Source: Paenibacillus bovis
GTDB taxonomy: Bacteria > Bacillota > Bacilli > Bacillales > Bacillaceae_C
DNA length: 64,000 nt
Assembly: GCA_007679095.1 (NCBI GenBank)
Contig: VEFU01000005.1
Coordinates: 1 to 64,000 of the forward strand
Reading direction: 5' to 3'
In this document: one piece after another, positions 44,947-54,869 of the stretch
Layout: each line of letters begins with the position of its first letter
Position numbering within the stretch: the stretch's first letter is position 1
Made by a program: the position numbers and the translations under genes
Notes under the pieces: generated by a model
Database searches by the model: none
The model's input: only the letters and a program-made list of their open reading frames with translations
What the model was told of the DNA's origin: nothing

Positions 44947-47900
44947 TTGTTAAAATTACAATCAAAACTTGTAACTTTACTTCTATTTATTGTAACAATA
45001 ATTTTTCTCACAACTTCATTAGAAGTAAATGCAAGTGATTCAAAATGGGAGGCGGAGTACTATCCATATAATAGTAATCTTAATGGAACTTCCGTAAAAA
45101 CCACTGAAAGTGATATTGATTTTAATTGGGGAGATATAAAATCTCCTGCGCCTGGAATTCCTCCAAATATTACTTTTTCAGCCAAGTTTCAGAAGGTTTT
45201 CGACATTAAGGAGGACGGGGTATACAATTTAATCACTATTGCTAATGGTGGTGTACGGGTGTATGTGAATGGACAACTCCACCTGGACGCTTGGCAAGAT
45301 ACTGGAAAAACGGAGAATCGTCAGCAACCAGTCTTTCTTTCCAAGGGACTTCATACTATCAGAGTAGAATTTAAGGAAACTGCTGGTGAGGCAAGTATTA
45401 AGTTTCAACTAGATGATTTATTGCGTGATAATCGGTGGTATGGAGTAGTCTATCCAACAGTTAATTTTTCTGGGAAAGGAACACTAGTGGGATACAGCCC
45501 TCAGATTCCTACTTTGAATTTTGACTGGGGTGATGTAAAGTCACCAGCACCAGGCATTCCTCCTAACACAGCATTTTCCGCAATATACCAACGAAAAATT
45601 CATATTAAGGATTCAGGTGCATATAACTTAATTACTCATGCTAATGGGGGCGTAAGGGTATATGTTGATGGGATTCTACATATTGATGGTTGGAGCGACA
45701 CAGGAAAAACAGAAAATAGACAACAATCAGTTTATTTAACTGAGGGCACCCACACTATCAGAGTAGAATTCAAGGAAACTGCAGAAGAAGCTAATTTAAA
45801 CTTTTCTCTTGACGATTTACTAAGAACCAATAGGTGGTATGGTATTGAATTTCCATCTGAAGACCTTTCTGGTAAAGGTAGATTAGTAGGATATAACCCA
45901 CAAATCCCAAATTTGAATTTTGATTGGGGAAATAATAAATCACAAACACCTTTTTCAGCTATCTATCAAAGAAAGATTTTTATAGATAACGAAGGTGGAT
46001 ACAACCTGATTACTCAAGCAAACGGTGGGATTAGAGTTTTTGTCGATGGATCACTTTATATCGATGATTGGAATGATACCGGAAGAAATGAAAACCGCCA
46101 ACAACCAGTAAAACTTTCTAAAGGTTGGCATACTATTAGAATTGAATATAAACAATCTCAAGGAAATGCTAGTTTAAGATTTTCATTGGATGATTTATTA
46201 AGAGATAATCGTTGGTATGGTATTGTCTATCCAACAGATGATTTTTCAGGAAAAGGTATGTTAGTTGGTTGGAACCCGCAAATACCTGAGCTTAATTTTG
46301 ATTGGACTAATGGAAAAACACCTGCACCTGAGATAAGCCCTAACAGTAAATTTTCCGCTATATATCAAAGGAATATTTATATCGGAGAAACTGGTGGATA
46401 TAATTTAATTACAAAATCTAACGGCGGGGTTCGCCTTTATCTGGATGGAGAACTACAAATCAATGACTGGAATGATAGAGGTAAGTATGAAAATCGCCAA
46501 CAACCTATCTATCTTACTAAAGGGTGGCATACTATTAGAATTGAGTATAAGAATACTACCGGAAATGCTAGTTTAAATTTTTCCTTAGATGATTTATTAA
46601 GAGATAATCGTTGGTATGGTGTAGTATACCCTACGGATAATTTTACAGGTAAAGGAACTTTAGTTGGTTGGGATCCACAAATTCCTAATCTCAATTTTGA
46701 TTGGGGAGATGTGAAATCACCTGCCCCAGGAATACCACCTAACAGAACTTTCTCGGCTATTTATCAAAAGAACATTAAGATTAACGATGCTGGCTTATAT
46801 AATTTAATTACTAAAGCCAATGGTGGCATACGATTATACGTTAACGGTGAGCTTAAAATTGACGGATGGAAAGACACTGGTAAACGAGAAAATCGCCAAC
46901 ATGCTCTCTTTTTACCAGAGGGAACTCATACTTTAAGAATTGAGTTTAAAGAAACAGCAGGTGAAGCTAGTGTTGAATTTAATTTAGATGATTTATTACG
47001 AGACAATCGTTGGTACGGGGTAGTTTACCCTTCACATAATCTAACAGGAAAAGGTATATTGGTAGGATATAGCCCACAAATACCTGAGCTTAACTATGAT
47101 TGGGGAGACATAAAGTCACCAGCCCCTGGAATACCACCTAATGTAGCATTTTCAGCTACATACCAACGAAAGTTTTATACAAATGAAACAGGTGTTTATA
47201 ATATCGAATCTCACGCAAATGGAGGAGTTCGAATATACGTTGATGGCCAGTTACAGATTGATGATTGGAAAGATACTGGAAAAACTGAAAATCGTCAGCA
47301 ATCTGTTTACCTAACAAAAGGGTGGCATACAATTCGAACTGATTACAGAGAGACTGCAAAAGAAGCTAGTTTAAAAGTTTCAATCAGTAATTTAATAAGC
47401 AAAAATTGGAAGACCTACAAGCAAACGAATTATTCGTATGACTTGCATAAAATGGTAAATGCACAGATGAAGGCCTCACCTCAAACAGATTTAACGGGCG
47501 GGTTAGGTTGGCAAGATGCGTCTATAAACCAGGTGCAATATTATACAAATCCATTAAACTTTAAAAATGATAGTAATGAATTCTACCAATTTCTTGTTCT
47601 ATCAAGATCCGTTGGCTTAAATTCCGATGACATTAATGTCATAAATCAAAAATTCCTGACAAATGCAGGGGTATTGACAAATAAAGCCTCAGTATTTGCT
47701 AAAGGTGCTAATAAACATTCTATTAATGAACTTTATTTGATAGCACATGCAATCTTAGAAACAGGGAGAGGTAAATCAGATTTAGCATCGGGAATAAGTA
47801 GATGGACAAAGAGAAATTCAAAGGGTGAAATTGTAAAAGATGAAAACGACAAACCTATTATAATGGATATTTCCCCTAGAAAAGTTTACAACATGTATGG

Positions 47901-48750
47901 AATTGGTGCCTATGATAAATGTCCACTAGATTGCGGTGCTCAAAGGGCATACGATAATGGATGGTTTGATATTGATACAGCTATTATAGAAGGCGCTGCT
48001 TTTGCATCTGAAGGATACATTCATGATGGCCAAAACACACTTTTTAAAATGCGTTGGAATCCAGCACACTTAATTAGCAATAACTATGCATCCCATCAAT
48101 ACGCATCAGATATTGGCTGGGCCATAAAGCAATCTGGTATCATTTCAAACATGTATGCTGAATTGACAGGAAGCTATGTATTGGAATTTGATGTACCACA
48201 ATTTGTATCACAAAATACTGCTCCAAAGGGTAGTATCGAGTGGCAGGGTACACCAGAAACAAATCTCATATCTTATCCTCAAGGTATTTTTGGCATTACT
48301 AATTCTGGAAATTATAACCTGAATCTTCGTAGCGAGACAACTACTGCTAATGAGAAGAATATAATTGGCAGTATCCCAACAGGTTCTAAAGTTGAAGTAT
48401 TAGGCGAAACTACCGGACAAGTGGTTGGAGATAGCAGTACATGGTACCAAGTGAAGTTTGATGGTAAGACTGGTTATGTTCATAGCTCCTTTGTTGATTT
48501 ATTAAATTTACTTGAGGTAACTGCAACAACGATTAATGTAAGAAAAGGTCCTGGAACTAACTATGATAATGTAAATCAAGCACCAAACTTTGTCGCAAAA
48601 GGTAATTTAATTAGGGCAGAAATAGATAATAATAATAAATTAATTACCCAAGCTGCCAATGGTCACGTATGGTATCAAATCAATTTTAATGGCATTAAAG
48701 CATGGGTTAGCGGTGGTAAAGACGGAACAGAATATATTAAAGTAAGGTAA
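44947..48750 (+). CDS. Secreted glucosaminidase with six PA14-like repeats and two SH3 domains
   Basis: A 1267-residue exported protein. A signal peptide covers residues 1-30 (LLLFIVTIIFLTTSLEVNA). Six PA14-like repeats of about 137 residues follow (to about residue 820), each with a NRWYGxxYP start, PQIPxLNFDWG and RVYVNGQL. Repeat 3 has lost the SPAPGIPPN loop. Next is a GH73 domain (about 880-1070) with SINELYLIAHAILETGRGKS carrying the catalytic Glu, then two bacterial SH3 domains (about 1110-1185 and 1190-1267). It probably cleaves peptidoglycan glycan chains, with PA14 and SH3 parts binding wall carbohydrate. The start is a TTG at 44947 behind a GGGGGG tract. B. subtilis has its LytD glucosaminidase in the equivalent neighbourhood. 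Confidence 0.88.
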   Translation: MLKLQSKLVTLLLFIVTIIFLTTSLEVNASDSKWEAEYYPYNSNLNGTSVKTTESDIDFNWGDIKSPAPGIPPNITFSAKFQKVFDIKEDGVYNLITIANGGVRVYVNGQLHLDAWQDTGKTENRQQPVFLSKGLHTIRVEFKETAGEASIKFQLDDLLRDNRWYGVVYPTVNFSGKGTLVGYSPQIPTLNFDWGDVKSPAPGIPPNTAFSAIYQRKIHIKDSGAYNLITHANGGVRVYVDGILHIDGWSDTGKTENRQQSVYLTEGTHTIRVEFKETAEEANLNFSLDDLLRTNRWYGIEFPSEDLSGKGRLVGYNPQIPNLNFDWGNNKSQTPFSAIYQRKIFIDNEGGYNLITQANGGIRVFVDGSLYIDDWNDTGRNENRQQPVKLSKGWHTIRIEYKQSQGNASLRFSLDDLLRDNRWYGIVYPTDDFSGKGMLVGWNPQIPELNFDWTNGKTPAPEISPNSKFSAIYQRNIYIGETGGYNLITKSNGGVRLYLDGELQINDWNDRGKYENRQQPIYLTKGWHTIRIEYKNTTGNASLNFSLDDLLRDNRWYGVVYPTDNFTGKGTLVGWDPQIPNLNFDWGDVKSPAPGIPPNRTFSAIYQKNIKINDAGLYNLITKANGGIRLYVNGELKIDGWKDTGKRENRQHALFLPEGTHTLRIEFKETAGEASVEFNLDDLLRDNRWYGVVYPSHNLTGKGILVGYSPQIPELNYDWGDIKSPAPGIPPNVAFSATYQRKFYTNETGVYNIESHANGGVRIYVDGQLQIDDWKDTGKTENRQQSVYLTKGWHTIRTDYRETAKEASLKVSISNLISKNWKTYKQTNYSYDLHKMVNAQMKASPQTDLTGGLGWQDASINQVQYYTNPLNFKNDSNEFYQFLVLSRSVGLNSDDINVINQKFLTNAGVLTNKASVFAKGANKHSINELYLIAHAILETGRGKSDLASGISRWTKRNSKGEIVKDENDKPIIMDISPRKVYNMYGIGAYDKCPLDCGAQRAYDNGWFDIDTAIIEGAAFASEGYIHDGQNTLFKMRWNPAHLISNNYASHQYASDIGWAIKQSGIISNMYAELTGSYVLEFDVPQFVSQNTAPKGSIEWQGTPETNLISYPQGIFGITNSGNYNLNLRSETTTANEKNIIGSIPTGSKVEVLGETTGQVVGDSSTWYQVKFDGKTGYVHSSFVDLLNLLEVTATTINVRKGPGTNYDNVNQAPNFVAKGNLIRAEIDNNNKLITQAANGHVWYQINFNGIKAWVSGGKDGTEYIKVR

Positions 48751-48755
48751 TTTAT

Positions 48756-48792
48756 CACCATATGCATAGTATTGTGCATATGGTGTTTTTTA
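48756..48792 (+). terminator. Terminator of the glucosaminidase gene
   Basis: An 11-bp perfect stem (48756-48766 with 48775-48785, CACCATATGCA and TGCATATGGTG) followed by TTTTTT, 6 bp after the stop. Confidence 0.9.
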
Positions 48793-48844
48793 ATGGAAAA
48801 ACATTTATGAGTAAATACTTATTTATATTATTGGTCAAAACTAG

Positions 48845-48850
48845 TATAAT
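48845..48850 (+). promoter_or_regulatory. Possible -10 element for tagD
   Basis: A TATAAT hexamer 65 bp before the tagD start and after the upstream terminator. A clear -35 is not visible at 17 bp. Confidence 0.35.
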
Positions 48851-48914
48851 GATGTGTAGTATTTTATCGAATAAAATACTTTCATGTCAGGCATTAAAAT
48901 GGAGGTTAAAACGG

Positions 48915-49313
48915 ATGAAAAAAGTAATCACATATGGCACATTCGATCTGCTCCATACTGGCCATATAAATATTTTGAAACGCGCCAAAGAGTATGGTGA
49001 TTATTTAATTGTTGCAATTTCCACTGATGAATTTAATGATATCAAAAACAAAAAAGCATATTACAGCTTTGAACAGCGTAAAGCCATATTAGAAGCAATT
49101 CGTTATGTAGATGAGGTTATACCAGAGGAAACGTGGGAACAAAAAGTCGAAGACGTACAAAAGTACGATATCGATGTCTTTGTTATGGGTGATGATTGGA
49201 AAGGAAAGTTTGACTTCCTGAAAGAGTATTGCGAAGTTATTTACTTGCCAAGGACGGTTGGAATTTCGACAACACAGATTAAAAAGGATTTAAATAAAGC
49301 ACATAATGGCTAG
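48915..49313 (+). CDS. tagD: Glycerol-3-phosphate cytidylyltransferase
   Basis: A 132-residue enzyme making CDP-glycerol from CTP and glycerol 3-phosphate. Motifs GTFDLLHTGH (HxGH) and RTVGISTTQIK are complete, and the length equals that of Bacillus TagD. GGAGG lies 9 nt before the ATG at 48915; a longer upstream reading would overlap the promoter region. It overlaps the tagB-like gene by 8 bp. Confidence 0.96.
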   Translation: MKKVITYGTFDLLHTGHINILKRAKEYGDYLIVAISTDEFNDIKNKKAYYSFEQRKAILEAIRYVDEVIPEETWEQKVEDVQKYDIDVFVMGDDWKGKFDFLKEYCEVIYLPRTVGISTTQIKKDLNKAHNG

Positions 49314-50490
49314 AGAAATTGCGATTACATTATATTTGATCGTTTTTCGGTTAATTTTTCAAATATGTAAACTATGTCCCCAAAAGAAGAAATCAACCTT
49401 TGTTGCTTCATTTGGGGACAATGTTTTATTTACGGTGCAAGCGCTTGAGCAGCTCACAGATGTACAAGTAGTCGTGTTAAAAACAGCGCAATGCAAGGTA
49501 CGTTTCAATGATGTGCCGAGCCGTATTGTCTTAAAGTTCGAACCGCGTCAATTTTTACAGTGGATTCGCTCCATTTATCACCTTGCTACTTCTACCCACG
49601 TGTTTGTCGATAATTATTTTGGCTTTTTAGCGGTAAGTGCATTCAAAGAGAATGTCGCTTGTACGCAATTATGGCATGCTGCTGGCGCTGTAAAACAATT
49701 TGGGCTAAAAGATCCTTCCAATGCGAATCGGACCCCAAAGGCCATTGCACGCTTCCAGCAAGTGTACAACCGTTTTAATCATGTCGTCGTTGGTAGTGAG
49801 AAGATGGCGGAGATTTTTAAACAAAGCTTCGGTTTACAAGCTGACCGCATGTTACGGACAGGCATCCCAAGAACCGATTTCTTTTTTGATGAAAAAACAA
49901 TTGCGGAAACGAGAGAATTACTTCAGCGAAACTACCCAATAATAAATAAGAAGAAAGTCATCCTATACGCTCCCACATTCCGTGATCACGAACTTCACGT
50001 CGGCAAAATTGCACTTGATGTGACGAAGATGTATGAAGCATTACATAAGGATTACGTGTTGTTACTACGGCTACATCCCGCTGTAAAAGCTTCACTACCA
50101 AATTCTTATCCAGATTTTATTGTGGATGTCTCGAGCTATCCGGATGTGAATCACCTACTAGTTGTCACCGATATTTTAGTGAGTGATTATTCATCCATTC
50201 CGTTTGAGTTCGCATTAATGAAAAAGCCAATGATATTTTTTGCCTATGACCTAGAAGAATATGCAGAGGCGCGCGGTTTCTGGGAGAAGTATGAATATCT
50301 TGTACCAGGACCAATTGTCACTAATACGGAAGAACTAATTGAGATTATTACGAATGAAGAGTTTGATATGGAACGGGTTACTACGTTTGCAAATGAGTGG
50401 AATATGTATTCAAACGGTCAATCAAGCAAACAGTTAATCCGTGCACTATACCCAGAAAGTGAGGAACAACCTGTTACAATGTTACAGTAA
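49306..50490 (+). CDS. tagB: CDP-glycerol:N-acetylmannosaminyl-lipid glycerophosphotransferase (TagB-like primase)
   Basis: A 394-residue PF04464 protein with an amphipathic N-terminal helix for membrane binding. QLWHAAGAVKQFGLKD is close to the TagB signature; ILYAPTFRDHE, LRLHPAV and VSDYSSIPFEF follow. It overlaps tagD and lacks its own Shine-Dalgarno, so the two are coupled. TagB adds the first glycerol-phosphate to the ManNAc-GlcNAc-PP-lipid made by TagO and TagA. Identity as TagB versus another family member rests on the motif and the neighbour. Confidence 0.8.
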   Translation: MAREIAITLYLIVFRLIFQICKLCPQKKKSTFVASFGDNVLFTVQALEQLTDVQVVVLKTAQCKVRFNDVPSRIVLKFEPRQFLQWIRSIYHLATSTHVFVDNYFGFLAVSAFKENVACTQLWHAAGAVKQFGLKDPSNANRTPKAIARFQQVYNRFNHVVVGSEKMAEIFKQSFGLQADRMLRTGIPRTDFFFDEKTIAETRELLQRNYPIINKKKVILYAPTFRDHELHVGKIALDVTKMYEALHKDYVLLLRLHPAVKASLPNSYPDFIVDVSSYPDVNHLLVVTDILVSDYSSIPFEFALMKKPMIFFAYDLEEYAEARGFWEKYEYLVPGPIVTNTEELIEIITNEEFDMERVTTFANEWNMYSNGQSSKQLIRALYPESEEQPVTMLQ

Positions 50491-50622
50491 GACTATTAAA
50501 TTTTACCTATATTGTAACCATTTTGTGTTGTGTACAGCGAAGGAATCATAGTATCATATAGGGTAGCACATTTATTTTAGATTTTAGCTGAAGGAAATTT
50601 TTAAAATGAAGGAGTACTCTCC

Positions 50623-51663
50623 ATGGGTCGATATCAGTTAACAGTTAATCAAAAGAAAAAACGAAAGAGAAGAATATTTTGGTTTATCGCGTTTCCCATC
50701 TTGCTTGTACTAGCTGCAGGGATAAGCTATGGCGTGCACTTATATATTAAGGCAGATAAAATGATGGCCAATTCATTCGAAAGCCATCGTGAGGATGGAA
50801 AATCCAATTTACGTGAACAAAAAGTAGATCCGAAAATTGATAATATATCGATTTTATTTATCGGAATTGATGATAGTGAAAAGCGTAGTCAAGGTACAAA
50901 TACCCGTTCTGACGCACTGCTACTTGCTACATTAAACGAAAAGGAAAAATCAGTGAAACTACTTTCCATACCACGTGATTCCTATGTATATATTGATGAG
51001 GTCGGTTATTCAACAAAAATCAACCATGCCCATAGTTACGGTGGACCAAAAGCAACAATTGAAACAGTAGAAGATTTACTAGAAATTCCTGTTGATTATT
51101 ATGTTCGCCTTGATTTTGAAGCATTCATGCAAATTGTGGATGCACTAAATGGCATTGAGGTTGAAGTTCCATACACATTCACAGAACAAGATTCTAATGA
51201 CCGCGCAGGAGCGATCACCCTTGAAAAAGGTTTACAAACATTAAACGGGGAAGAAGCCCTCGCCCTTGCTAGAACACGGAAAAAGGACAATGATATAGAA
51301 CGCGGAAAACGTCAACAAGAAATCATGAAAGCAATCGCTAAGAAAGCGGCATCCTCCTCTTCTGTACTCAAATATGGACAAATCATTGATGCAATTGGCG
51401 AAAACATGAAAACAGACCTAACATTCGATGAAATCACATCCCTATCTGACTATGTCATCTCAGGTAACTTATCCATCGAAACATTAACCATTGACGGATA
51501 TGACCAATACATCCCGAACAGCAAAGGCCAAAACGTATACTACTGGCGCCTAGACGACCAATCCGTCGCAGAAGTAAAATCAACACTCCAACAACATCTA
51601 GAGTTGAAAGGCACTACCAGCAACGTCGCAAAACCACTAAGTGAAGACGGAACAGTAAATTAA
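50623..51663 (+). CDS. LytR-CpsA-Psr (LCP) family wall polymer ligase
   Basis: A 346-residue membrane-anchored protein with one N-terminal membrane segment (FWFIAFPILLVLAAGISYG). The LCP domain (about 80-300) shows DNISILFIGIDDSE, RSDALLLATLN, LLSIPRDSYV and ARTRKKDNDIERGKRQQ, which carry the Asp and Arg residues that bind pyrophosphate lipid. These enzymes transfer teichoic acid from undecaprenyl diphosphate to peptidoglycan. AAGGAG precedes the ATG. Confidence 0.93.
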   Translation: MGRYQLTVNQKKKRKRRIFWFIAFPILLVLAAGISYGVHLYIKADKMMANSFESHREDGKSNLREQKVDPKIDNISILFIGIDDSEKRSQGTNTRSDALLLATLNEKEKSVKLLSIPRDSYVYIDEVGYSTKINHAHSYGGPKATIETVEDLLEIPVDYYVRLDFEAFMQIVDALNGIEVEVPYTFTEQDSNDRAGAITLEKGLQTLNGEEALALARTRKKDNDIERGKRQQEIMKAIAKKAASSSSVLKYGQIIDAIGENMKTDLTFDEITSLSDYVISGNLSIETLTIDGYDQYIPNSKGQNVYYWRLDDQSVAEVKSTLQQHLELKGTTSNVAKPLSEDGTVN

Positions 51664-51670
51664 TACGGAG

Positions 51671-51704
51671 CACCGCTTGGATGAGAATCCGGGCGGTGTT
51701 TTTT
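51671..51704 (+). terminator. Terminator of the LCP gene
   Basis: A 12-bp stem (51671-51682 with 51687-51698, CACCGCTTGGAT and ATCCGGGCGGTG), GAGA loop, then TTTTTT. Confidence 0.9.
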
Positions 51705-51728
51705 ATGTTGGATGGGGAATGTAGTAGT

Positions 51729-51967
51729 GATGGGGCGGAGTCCTTCTTGATTGGAGGATGGTTACAGTTCTGATGAGGCGGAGTGATTCTTGATTGGTGG
51801 ATGGTTGCAGTTCTGATGGGGCGGAGTGATTCTTGATTGGTGGATGGTTGCAGTTCTGATGGGGCGGAGTCCTTCTTGATTGGAGGATGGTTACAGTTCT
51901 GATGGGGCGGAGTGATTCTTGATTGGAGGATGGTTGCAATTCTGATGGGGCGGAGTGATTCTGGTGG
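51729..51967. repeat. 43-bp tandem repeat, five and a half copies
   Basis: Units start GATGGGGCGGAGT at 51729, 51772, 51815, 51858, 51901 and 51944, exactly 43 bp apart, with few substitutions. 43 bp is close to two 21-bp units, and the repeat runs directly into the TTCTTGCGG array. Confidence 0.92.
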
Positions 51968-53470
51968 ATTCTTGCGGATGCAGCCATTATTCTTGCGAGT
52001 TCTGCTCGTTTTCTTGCGGATGGGAGTTACTTTCTTGCGATATGGAGCTGGATTCTTGCGGAAGCTTTGCGGATTCTTGCAGGAACAACTTAATCTTGCG
52101 GGTGTAGCCGTTATTCTTGCAGCTTCTCCTCATATTCTTGCGGATGGAAGCTGCTTTCTTGCGATATGGAGCTGGATTCTTGCGGAAGCTTTGCGGATTC
52201 TTGCAGGAACTACTTAATCTTGCGGATGCAGCCATTATTCTTGCAGCTTCTCCTCATATTCTTGCGGATGTAAGCTACTTTCTTGCGATATGGAGCTGGA
52301 TTCTTGCGGAAGCTTTGCGGATTCTTGCAGGAACTACTTAATCTTGCGGATGTAGCCATTATTCTTGCTGCTTCTCCTCATATTCTTGCGGATGAGAGCT
52401 GCTTTCTTGCGATAAGGAGCTATATTCTTGCGGAAACTTTGCACATTTTTGCAGGATGAACTTAATCTTGCGGGTGCAACCATTATTCTTGCGGAATCTG
52501 CTCGCTTTCTTGCGGATGTGAGCTGCTTTCTTGCGATAAGAAGCTATATTCTTGCGGATACTGTGCACACTTTTTGCAGGATGAACTTAATCTTGCGGAT
52601 ACATCAATTATTCTTGCGGAATCTGCTCGTTTTCTTGCGGATGGGAGCTGCTTTCTTGCGATAAGAAGCTATATTCTTGCTTGCGGATACTGTGCACATT
52701 TTTGCAGGTAGAACTTAATCTTGCGGATACAACCATTATTCTTGCGGAATCTGCTCGTTTTCTTGCGAATGGGAACTGCTTTCTTGCGATAAGGAGCTAT
52801 ATTTTTGCGGATACTGTGCACATTTTTGCAGGATGAACTTAATCTTGCGGGTGCAACCATTATTCTTGCGGAATCTGCTCGTTTTCTTGCGGATAGGATT
52901 TGCATTCTTGCGATAAGGAGCTATATTCTTGCGGAAACTGTGCACATTTTTGCAGGATGAACTTAATCTTGCGGATACAGCCATTATTCTTGCGGGATCT
53001 GCTGGTTTTCTTGCAGATGTGATCTACTTTCTTGCGATAAGGAGCTATATTCTTGCGGCAACTTTGCGGATTCTTGCAGGAAGAACTTAATCTTGCGAGT
53101 TCATCCATTATTCTTGCAAGTTCTGCTCGTTTTCTTGCAGATGTGATCTACTTTCTTGCGATAAGTAGCTTTATTCTTGCGGCAACTTCATATTTTTTTG
53201 CAGGAACAACTTAATCTTGCGGCTACAACCATTATTCTTGCAGGATCTGCTCATATTCTTGCGGATTCGCCCCACAATCTTGCGTCCGCACCCTATATTC
53301 TTGCGCAAACCCTCCTATTTCTTGCACGACCAGCTTTTATTTGCGACAGCAACCATTAATCTTGTGGATCCACCCTACTTTCTTGCACTACCACCCTACA
53401 TTCTTGCGCTTATCCTTGGTTTTATTACAGCACCACTTTTTTCCTAGCACCCTCCATTTTGCGCAAACCC
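51968..53470. repeat. Large tandem array, about 21-bp units with core TTCTTGCGG
   Basis: About 70 units in 1.5 kb, each a conserved TTCTTGCG core plus about 12 variable bases. Six-unit blocks recur with anchors at 52031, 52155, 52279, 52403, 52527, 52652, 52780, 52904, 53028 and 53152 (124 bp, with 125 and 128 once each). The last units decay toward 53470. It separates the convergent LCP and tagO genes. No gene is supported. Confidence 0.93.
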
Positions 53471-53520
53471 ACCATTATCTCATACGCCCCCAAGTAACTC
53501 ACAATCCCTAAAAATGCACA

Positions 53521-53558
53521 CAAAAAAAACCAGGTTGCACTTTTGCTCAACCTGGGTT
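53521..53558 (-). terminator. Terminator of tagO
   Basis: A 10-bp stem (53528-53537 with 53548-53557, AACCAGGTTG and CAACCTGGGT) with one wobble, followed on the minus strand by TTTTTTTTG. Confidence 0.85.
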
Positions 53559-54644
53559 TTATAAGTTGCGGTCGTAACGGTTTGTTCCGGTACCGGTACC
53601 GCTGCTGGATGGTTTTGGTTTTAGGAATTTTAACAATGGTTTGTAGTCATTGCTGACGAGACCGACGACTTCGACGAATAGTTCGATTGCGATGAGAACC
53701 ACTCCTACGATAAGGATGGATCCCCAAACAGTTGCCATCGAGAAGATGACGGCTGCAAGGCTGAACATAATCGCGATACCATAAATAATTAGTACGGCTT
53801 GGCGATGTGTGAAGCCTGAATTAATAATACGATGGTGCAAGTGATGTTGATCCGCTGCCGCCAATGGTCTTTTGTTAATGAGTCTGCGGATAATCGCAAA
53901 AAATGTATCAGAAATTGGAACTCCGAGAATAATAATCGGTATAACTAATGATACTACTGTAACATTTTTAAAACCAAGCATTGCCAGTACGGATATCATG
54001 AAACCAAGGAATAACGCTCCCGAGTCACCCATGAAAATTTTTGCTGGGTGGAAGTTGTAAATTAAAAATCCGAGCGTACTTCCTAACAACATTAGTGCAA
54101 TCGTGACAACAAAAATGTCTCCTTGCAAAAATGCCATGATGCTCAATGTAATAAGCGCGATCGATGAGACACCAGCAGCAAGACCGTCTAGTCCATCGAT
54201 TAAATTAATCGCATTCGTAATACCAACAATCCATAATATCGTTAATGGAATGGTGAGGTAACCGAAATCTAACTGACCACCAAATGGCAAGTTGATGAAT
54301 TCTACATCGAGTCCACCGCGAATGACGACAAGCGCCGCTAGCAGCTGGCCAATCAATTTATATTTGGGACGTAAATCAAAAGCATCATCTAAAATTCCTG
54401 TTACCATAATGATTAAGCTTCCAATTGTAATCGGCCAAATATATGGACTGTCTTGCTGTGACACAATCAGACCAATGATAAAGCTTAGATAAATGGCTAG
54501 GCCACCAAGTCTCGGCATTGCTTTTTGATGAATTTTCCGATGATTTGGTTGATCTGTAATATTAAAACGTATTGCTAATTTTTTTACTAAAGGTGTAATT
54601 AAAATTGAGGCAACAAAACAAAGGAGTAAATACACATATTCCAT
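53559..54644 (-). CDS. tagO: Undecaprenyl-phosphate N-acetylglucosamine-1-phosphate transferase
   Basis: A 361-residue polytopic enzyme of the MraY/WecA family with about 11 membrane segments. Conserved cytoplasmic motifs are GGLAIYLSF, GILDDAFDLRPKYKL, NLIDGLDGLAAG, MGDSGALFLGF and HHLHHRI. It starts WTA synthesis by transferring GlcNAc-1-P to the lipid carrier. AAGGAGG precedes the ATG. It follows tagA by 225 bp on the same strand. Confidence 0.94.
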   Translation of the reverse strand: MEYVYLLLCFVASILITPLVKKLAIRFNITDQPNHRKIHQKAMPRLGGLAIYLSFIIGLIVSQQDSPYIWPITIGSLIIMVTGILDDAFDLRPKYKLIGQLLAALVVIRGGLDVEFINLPFGGQLDFGYLTIPLTILWIVGITNAINLIDGLDGLAAGVSSIALITLSIMAFLQGDIFVVTIALMLLGSTLGFLIYNFHPAKIFMGDSGALFLGFMISVLAMLGFKNVTVVSLVIPIIILGVPISDTFFAIIRRLINKRPLAAADQHHLHHRIINSGFTHRQAVLIIYGIAIMFSLAAVIFSMATVWGSILIVGVVLIAIELFVEVVGLVSNDYKPLLKFLKPKPSSSGTGTGTNRYDRNL

Positions 54645-54869
54645 TTTGTAACCTCCTTATCAATAATATTGCACATTCATCATCAGCTACCCGTACATTT
54701 TGATGACATATTAGCCAAAATGTAGAAATATGCGACTTATGGTTACAATGAATCTCTTCATCTCACATCATATCTAAATATATACTAGTAATCAACTAAA
54801 ATATTAATACAAGCTTTACAGGAGAATTACGCGTACTTAACAATTGGATGTTATTGTTAAAATAGATAA

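Noticed and set aside
48762-48914. Longer TagD with 51 extra N-terminal residues.
   Set aside because: The extension overlaps the upstream terminator and a TATAAT element, and TagD family length and a GGAGG site support 48915.
51912-53359. Several 60-100-residue frames on both strands in the TTCTTGCGG array.
   Set aside because: They are heptad by-products of the 21-bp period, with no start signals and no conservation of frame between blocks.
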